From NCBI GenBank assembly GCA_027035885.1, contig JALVTR010000075.1:1-36573 (forward strand): a stretch of 36,573 bases of DNA, written 5' to 3'. Positions within the stretch are counted from its first letter, which is position 1. Each line of letters opens with the position of its first letter. This DNA comes from Desulfurellales bacterium. Lineage in GTDB: Bacteria; Campylobacterota_A; Desulfurellia; Desulfurellales; Hippeaceae. Positions 32,776 through 36,573 of the stretch are shown here, one piece after another. A program made the position numbers and the translations under genes. The notes under the pieces are model-generated. The model saw nothing but the letters and a program-made list of their open reading frames with translations, did not search any database and was not told where the DNA came from.

Positions 32776-33919
32776 TTTTTATCCTCTCAACAGCTTCTTC
32801 GATTCTCGGATTTGTTATACTGATTCTAAAATAGCCCTCACCAGCATCACCGAAACCATTACCTGGTGTTACAACTATGCCTTTCTCTTGTAATAATTTC
32901 TTTGTAAACTCAGCCGAAGTGAAGCCCGTTGGCACTTTAACCCAAAAATAGAATGTTGCAAGTGGCTTTCTAAACTCAAAACCAGCCTTTTCCAAAGCTT
33001 CAGCCATTTGCTCTCTTCTCTTTTGAAAAACACCCCCAATCTTTTCATTTAAGATTTCAGCGTTATTTAGAGCATAAATACCGGCTTCCTGAACAGCTTG
33101 AAAAATACCAGAATCTATGTTGGTTTTAACCTTACCCAAAGCGGCTATGACATTTTTATTTCCAACTGCAAAACCTATCCTCCAGCCTGTCATATTGAAC
33201 GTCTTTGAAAGGGAATGAAACTCTATACCCACATCTTTAGCCCCTTCAACCTCCAAGAAACTAATCGGCTTGTAATTGTCGTAACAAATCTCAGAGTAGG
33301 CATTATCACTCGCCACTATAAAATCAAACTCCTTTGCAAGCTCAATAACCCTCCTGTAAAAATCCTTCTCAGCCACAGCAGAGGTTGGATTATTTGGATA
33401 TCCTATAAACATCAATTTTGTTTTCTTTAAAATATCCCTATTAATAGCATCCAAATCTGGCAAAAAGCCGTTTTCTTCTAAAAGCTGCATCCTGTAGACT
33501 TCACCGCCTGCAAACGTAACGGCAACAGGATAAACAGGATAGCCAGGATCAGGCACAAGTGCATAGTCACCACTATCAATGTATGCAAATGGAAGATGCG
33601 CTATACCCTCTTTAGAACCGATTAAACTTACAACTTCGCTATTTGTGTCTAACTCTACATTAAACCTTCTTTTATACCAATCAGCCACGGCCTTTCTAAA
33701 CTCATACATGCCGACGTAGTTTGGATATCTATGGTTCTCAGGTTTCTCAATGGCTACCTTTGCCGCTTCGACAATCTCATCTGGCGTTGGTATATCCGGA
33801 TCGCCCACACCCAAATCTATAACATCCACACCTTTAGCAGCCATCTTTTCCTTTAGCCTATCAATCTCAGCAAATAGATACGGTGGCAATTGCTTTATTC
33901 TTTTTGAGACTTCAACCAT
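32762..33919 (-). CDS. dapL: PLP-dependent class I/II aminotransferase, probably LL-diaminopimelate aminotransferase
   Basis: A fold-type I aminotransferase. The N-terminal RIKQLPPYLFAEIDRLKEK, then IDLGVGDPDIPTPD, NHRYPNYVGMYEFRKAVADWY, IGSKEGIAH, DPGYPVYPV and IGYPNNPTSAVA closely fit DapL, which makes LL-diaminopimelate directly from tetrahydrodipicolinate for lysine and peptidoglycan. The PLP Lys is in SLSKTFNMTGWRIGF (about residue 239). An aspartate or other aminotransferase of the same clade is the main alternative. The start is ATG 33919 behind AAGGAGGT; the ORF track's GTG 33922 is one codon upstream. The ATG overlaps the tsaC-like stop by one base. Confidence 0.85.
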   Translation of the reverse strand: MVEVSKRIKQLPPYLFAEIDRLKEKMAAKGVDVIDLGVGDPDIPTPDEIVEAAKVAIEKPENHRYPNYVGMYEFRKAVADWYKRRFNVELDTNSEVVSLIGSKEGIAHLPFAYIDSGDYALVPDPGYPVYPVAVTFAGGEVYRMQLLEENGFLPDLDAINRDILKKTKLMFIGYPNNPTSAVAEKDFYRRVIELAKEFDFIVASDNAYSEICYDNYKPISFLEVEGAKDVGIEFHSLSKTFNMTGWRIGFAVGNKNVIAALGKVKTNIDSGIFQAVQEAGIYALNNAEILNEKIGGVFQKRREQMAEALEKAGFEFRKPLATFYFWVKVPTGFTSAEFTKKLLQEKGIVVTPGNGFGDAGEGYFRISITNPRIEEAVERIKSAIV

Positions 33920-34500
33920 CACAAAACCTCCTTGGCTTTTTCTCTATTGTAACCCTCTCTAAAAACGGTGGTTCTATTGCCTTTCAATCTAACGATCGTT
34001 GACTGTTCGCCAGCAACCCTGCCAAAAACCATGCCATCTACAGCATTTTTGTATCTTTTAAAGATAAGCCTTTCATCTGTCAAAGATTTTCTGCTGCCCG
34101 ATAAATTGATACTTGTTGAAGTAATTGGTGTTTTAGAGCAAATTTTATCTAAAAACGGCGTATTTGCTAATCTAAATGCCACAGTTCCATTTAAATTCAC
34201 GTAAAATGGAAATCCAAATAATACATCTGCAACAACAGTTATAGCGTTGTCAAGAAAATAAATCAATTTACCCTTATCCACATTTACAGCAAACTTTAGA
34301 ATAAAATCCTTTTTAGCAATAACCAAAAAAGGTTTTGAAATATCTCTCCTCTTAAGTGTAAATATTCTCATGTTCGCATAATAATCAAACAATTTCGCTC
34401 CAAAACCGTAAATCGTAAATGCGGGATAGATTAATACTCCACCATTCAAAAGGGTAGAAGTAACTTTTTTTGTATTCTTATCTTCCCTTGTTATAACCAT
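33919..34500 (-). CDS. tsaC: Sua5/YrdC/TsaC-like threonylcarbamoyl-AMP synthase
   Basis: A 193-residue YrdC-domain protein. GGVLIYPAFTIYGFGAKL, IFTLKRRDISKPFLVI, TVAFRLANTPFLDKI, ITSTSINLSGSRKSLT and STIVRLKGNRTTVFREG follow the order of TsaC/Sua5, which makes threonylcarbamoyl-AMP from threonine, bicarbonate and ATP for t6A. The usual YPT(D/E)T.YGL is YPAFTIYGF here, a Thr-to-Ala change in a conserved position, and the protein is divergent overall. The KRR..KPF and S.N.SG motifs support retained binding. It leads the tsaC-dapL-folK run; TAGGAG lies about 11 bases upstream of ATG 34500. Confidence 0.78.
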   Translation of the reverse strand: MVITREDKNTKKVTSTLLNGGVLIYPAFTIYGFGAKLFDYYANMRIFTLKRRDISKPFLVIAKKDFILKFAVNVDKGKLIYFLDNAITVVADVLFGFPFYVNLNGTVAFRLANTPFLDKICSKTPITSTSINLSGSRKSLTDERLIFKRYKNAVDGMVFGRVAGEQSTIVRLKGNRTTVFREGYNREKAKEVL

Positions 34501-34742
34501 ACATTTATAATCTCCTACCTACCTTTTTTATTGAAAATGCTATGTTTTCTCATCAAGAGTCCTGGATGTATCCTATTTGACCGTAATTTAGCCCATCTCT
34601 TTTTTTTGGGAAGATTCAAGATGTTTCATATTCTTGAAAACATAAACTTATTTCCCTGCTTTTTCTTGTTCTGTTTCTTTTCTGACCATTTATAGTAGCT
34701 ATCCCTTGCAATCAATACCTTTGCCATCCTCCCAGGAAGAAA

Positions 34743-35063
34743 TCACTTTTTAACTATTATATTGCTTCTACATATCAAGTCAAATTCTTCCATTTTCCGT
34801 TTTTCCCTTTTTACCTTTAAATTAACTTTCTTTTTTACAGTTGTTAGATCAATTATCTTTCTGTTGTCTATTATGTCCTTCAATAACTCACTGCTCTGTT
34901 TTAGGGAGCTATAGATAAGATGCGTGTATCTTTACGTCATTTGAGAGCTTTTATGTGTCATGAGTCTTTAGAGTGTGTATAAATCAATCTTGCCTGAGCT
35001 TACCAAAAGGGATGCAAATGCATGGCATAAAGTGTTGTAACTCCTTTTTCCTCGGTAAGCGAT
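34743..35063 (-). pseudogene. Tyrosine recombinase / phage-type integrase, C-terminal remnant
   Basis: One minus-strand frame reads NTLCHAFASLLVSSGKIDLYTL, stop, RLMTHKSSQMT, stop, RYTHLIYSSLKQSSELLKDI and on to TGA 34743-34745. This is the C-terminal catalytic part of a tyrosine recombinase (consensus LRHTFAS.L...G.DL.TLQ.LLGH....MTQRYAHL...L). Both internal stops are TAA (34968-34970 and 34932-34934) at positions where the family has Gln, so each is a single CAA-to-TAA change. The catalytic Arg of LRH is Cys. The Tyr in RYTHL remains. Upstream the frame has two more stops (TGA 35064-35066, TAG 35067-35069), and no N-terminal domain is recognisable. It was never in the ORF track because of the stops. 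Confidence 0.78.
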
Positions 35064-35087
35064 TCACTATACCTCAGAAAACCCTAA

Positions 35088-35113
35088 TAAAAAACGGGGG
35101 CATTTGCCCCCGT
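35088..35113 (-). terminator. Intrinsic terminator of the amino-acid permease gene
   Basis: ACGGGGGC (35094-35101), loop ATTT, GCCCCCGT (35106-35113): a perfect 8-base GC-rich stem, followed on the minus strand by TTTTTTATTAGGG. It lies 20 bases after the permease stop. Confidence 0.88.
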
Positions 35114-35133
35114 ATGTAAACACATCTAAACAA

Positions 35134-36573
35134 TTAAGAATGAGGCAACTCTCTCATTGTGTCTTCTAATGATTTTCCTTTTTTCTTAGCTTTGTTATAT
35201 GCAAGGTAGTATATAAATCCACCTATTGCCATGACTATTATCCATTGTACAATTGACTGAAGATACCACTTTTGATTTAAGCTCGTGGTAATACCCTCGA
35301 TAAATAACCAAGATGGAGCAAATATAGCAATTAAAGCCGCAAAAATTACTAAAATATTGTGTTTGAGTGCTGATTCTTTTTCCAAATGAGGGGCATGGTC
35401 CATAAAAGTTAATGCCGTAATTCCAACAGAAACATACATAAATAAAGCTGCAGCTGAAACAACGGATATCTCAGTAGCCCATCCAAACCACACTGTAAGC
35501 AAGAAGAATAGAGTAACAATCAATGTGTTCACGGTTACAGAAACAGCTGGAACACCTCTGTCGTTAATATTTCCCATCCATCTCGGTAAAATTTCATCAA
35601 CACCCCATGAATAAAATAATCTTGTGAGGGTTTGATATATTGGTGGCAAATCATTGAATAAGGCAAAAGCAACCATCAATGTAACAAATGCTGCTATCGC
35701 TTCTGGCATTACATAACCCATCAAAGCAGGTCCGTTAATTAGGGAGGAATGACCAGCAAGAAGCTGACCTAAAATATACTGCCATGGTACTGTGTGGTAT
35801 ACACCAACGGCATAAAGAATAAAATATACCGTTATAATAACCACAGCCAAAGGAAAGGCTATTGCCAGAGTTCTTTTTGGATTCTTTGTTTCACCTGAAG
35901 CTTGAGACATAGAGGTAAATCCAACGAAGGCAAAAAACATAATGAACAGAGCTTTAGGTAAATCAGAAAGAGAAGCTACAGGAGCCTTTGCTTTTCCCAA
36001 AGCGATGTAGTGATTCATGTTTATTCCATGAGCTTGGAGAGCTTTAGCATAATCAGAAGGTGTATTGGCTAAACCGTAATAGATTATAAAGAACCCTCCA
36101 AGGAACATCAGTATCATCAAAACAATAGACGTCCATCCTACTGACTTAATGCTTATAATATGAATAAGCCATACAAACCATATTATGCCAAGTCCTATAA
36201 TAATAGTGCCTACAGGTGAGTTAATCCAATGGCCTAAGCCGGTCAAGCCTATCTGATTAAAGAATGTACCAAAAAAGTTAGGGTCAAAATAAGCTATTGC
36301 ACCCGCGGCTGCAGCTTGCGCTAGCCAGAAAGAAAATGAAGATAAAAATCCCATTGCTCCTTTCCAACCTCTGCTCACCCACACATATTCACCGCCGGCT
36401 CTTGGCATGGCCGACCCCAAATATGAGTAAGTGATAGCAATAAATAGAGCCACTACACCATCGATAAGCATAACCAATGGGAGATGTGGTCCTATCCCTA
36501 CAACTTTCCCCTGAATTTGGACGGAAACGTAATTTATTCCGCCACCAATGACATTGTCAACACCAAGAGCAAT
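35134..36573 (-). CDS. APC-superfamily amino-acid permease (5' end outside window)
   Basis: The minus-strand frame is open from the stop at 35134 to the window edge, 32 codons beyond the ORF track's TTG start at 36477. The extra residues IALGVDNVIGGGINYVSVQI contain the first-helix glycine-rich stretch. SYLGSAMPRAGGEYVWVSRG is the APC signature after helix 2, and FFAFVGFTSMSQASGETKNP RTLAIA matches helix 6 and the conserved E-T-KNP loop. About 479 codons with some twelve helices are present, nearly the whole protein; only the first residues are missing. These carriers take up amino acids or polyamines by cation symport or exchange. The substrate cannot be named. Confidence 0.9.
   Translation of the reverse strand: MALGVDNVIGGGINYVSVQIQGKVVGIGPHLPLVMLIDGVVALFIAITYSYLGSAMPRAGGEYVWVSRGWKGAMGFLSSFSFWLAQAAAAGAIAYFDPNFFGTFFNQIGLTGLGHWINSPVGTIIIGLGIIWFVWLIHIISIKSVGWTSIVLMILMFLGGFFIIYYGLANTPSDYAKALQAHGINMNHYIALGKAKAPVASLSDLPKALFIMFFAFVGFTSMSQASGETKNPKRTLAIAFPLAVVIITVYFILYAVGVYHTVPWQYILGQLLAGHSSLINGPALMGYVMPEAIAAFVTLMVAFALFNDLPPIYQTLTRLFYSWGVDEILPRWMGNINDRGVPAVSVTVNTLIVTLFFLLTVWFGWATEISVVSAAALFMYVSVGITALTFMDHAPHLEKESALKHNILVIFAALIAIFAPSWLFIEGITTSLNQKWYLQSIVQWIIVMAIGGFIYYLAYNKAKKKGKSLEDTMRELPHS

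Larger units (their letters stand above)
34501..35133 (-). other. Gene-poor 633-base stretch with decayed sequence
   Basis: No intact gene is seen. The right half contains the recombinase remnant listed separately and the permease terminator. In the left part a 33-codon minus-strand frame (34626-34727, MAKVLIARDSYYKWS...) and a following open stretch (NLPKKKRWAKLRSN) are Lys-rich and may be further decayed coding sequence, but match nothing I recognise. The presumed promoter of the tsaC run should lie near 34510-34560; only a weak TTGATG-17-CAATAA candidate is visible. Confidence 0.5.

Noticed and set aside
34626-34727. 33-codon minus-strand ORF with GGGAGG directly before ATG
   Set aside because: The GGAGG touches the ATG with no spacing, the product is very short and matches no family I know; kept only as a note in the gene-poor region.
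1-36573. CRISPR arrays, tRNA and rRNA genes, intact insertion sequences
   Set aside because: No regularly spaced repeats, no cloverleaf or rRNA-like sequence and no intact transposase frame were seen while reading both strands; a covariance-model scan was not possible here.

Overview
The window is AT-rich, densely packed bacterial DNA. Genes sit in long co-directional runs, many joined by ATGA, TAATG or 8-base overlaps. The gene set (FlhA/FlhF/FlhG flagellar genes, a chemoreceptor, TatBC, prepilin peptidase, CcdA, TonB, a SecB-like protein, GlmU/GlmS) indicates a motile, two-membrane (Gram-negative) bacterium that makes its own purines, pantothenate and queuosine precursors. The composition and gene mix remind me of Desulfurellales (Hippea/Desulfurella) or related low-GC lineages, but no 16S or other marker is present, so that placement is a guess.

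Layout. 1-960: a decayed flank with the 3' end of a LysR regulator (cut by the window edge), a C-terminal stub of an ACR3-type arsenite permease, and a short region with no recognisable gene. 960-2693 (minus): tatB-tatC-pilD. 2694-2778: a compact divergent promoter region whose two -35 boxes form an inverted repeat. 2779-26647 (plus): one almost gap-free series. It runs AIM24-family protein, polysaccharide deacetylase, AI-2E/PerM-type permease; flhA-flhF-flhG-ccdA; a methyl-accepting chemotaxis protein; purD-ygbA-like-purH; glmU-CLC-glmS-CLC; uvrD/pcrA-like helicase; SecB-like protein; tsaB; DUF1015; queD. 26637-32154 (minus): a TonB-like protein, and the pantothenate operon panB-panC-panD-DUF1446(AtuA-like)-DUF4387-panE. 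32293-34500 (minus): tsaC-like, dapL-like aminotransferase and folK. 34501-35133: a gene-poor stretch holding a nonsense-ridden tyrosine recombinase remnant. 35134-36573 (minus): an APC-superfamily amino-acid permease running off the window end.

How the genes work together. FlhA is the export-gate channel of the flagellar secretion system; FlhF and FlhG set the position and number of flagella; the chemoreceptor feeds the same motility apparatus. PurD and PurH are steps of de novo IMP synthesis, and between them sits a Cys-rich protein of the nitrous-oxide-stimulated-promoter (YgbA) family. GlmS and GlmU are the entry and final enzymes of UDP-GlcNAc synthesis; each is followed directly by a CLC anion-transport gene, and the two CLC proteins are clear paralogues. 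PanB, PanC, PanD and PanE make pantothenate, and a DUF1446/DUF4387 pair is inserted between panD and panE with overlapping stop/start codons.

I found no rRNA, tRNA, CRISPR array or intact mobile element. The points most worth checking are: the missing start codon of flhA; the interleaved glm/CLC arrangement with channel-like residues in both CLC proteins; the DUF1446/DUF4387 pair inside the pantothenate operon; a terminator-like hairpin that may lie in the pan leader; possible near-leaderless starts for glmS and tonB; and the recombinase pseudogene.
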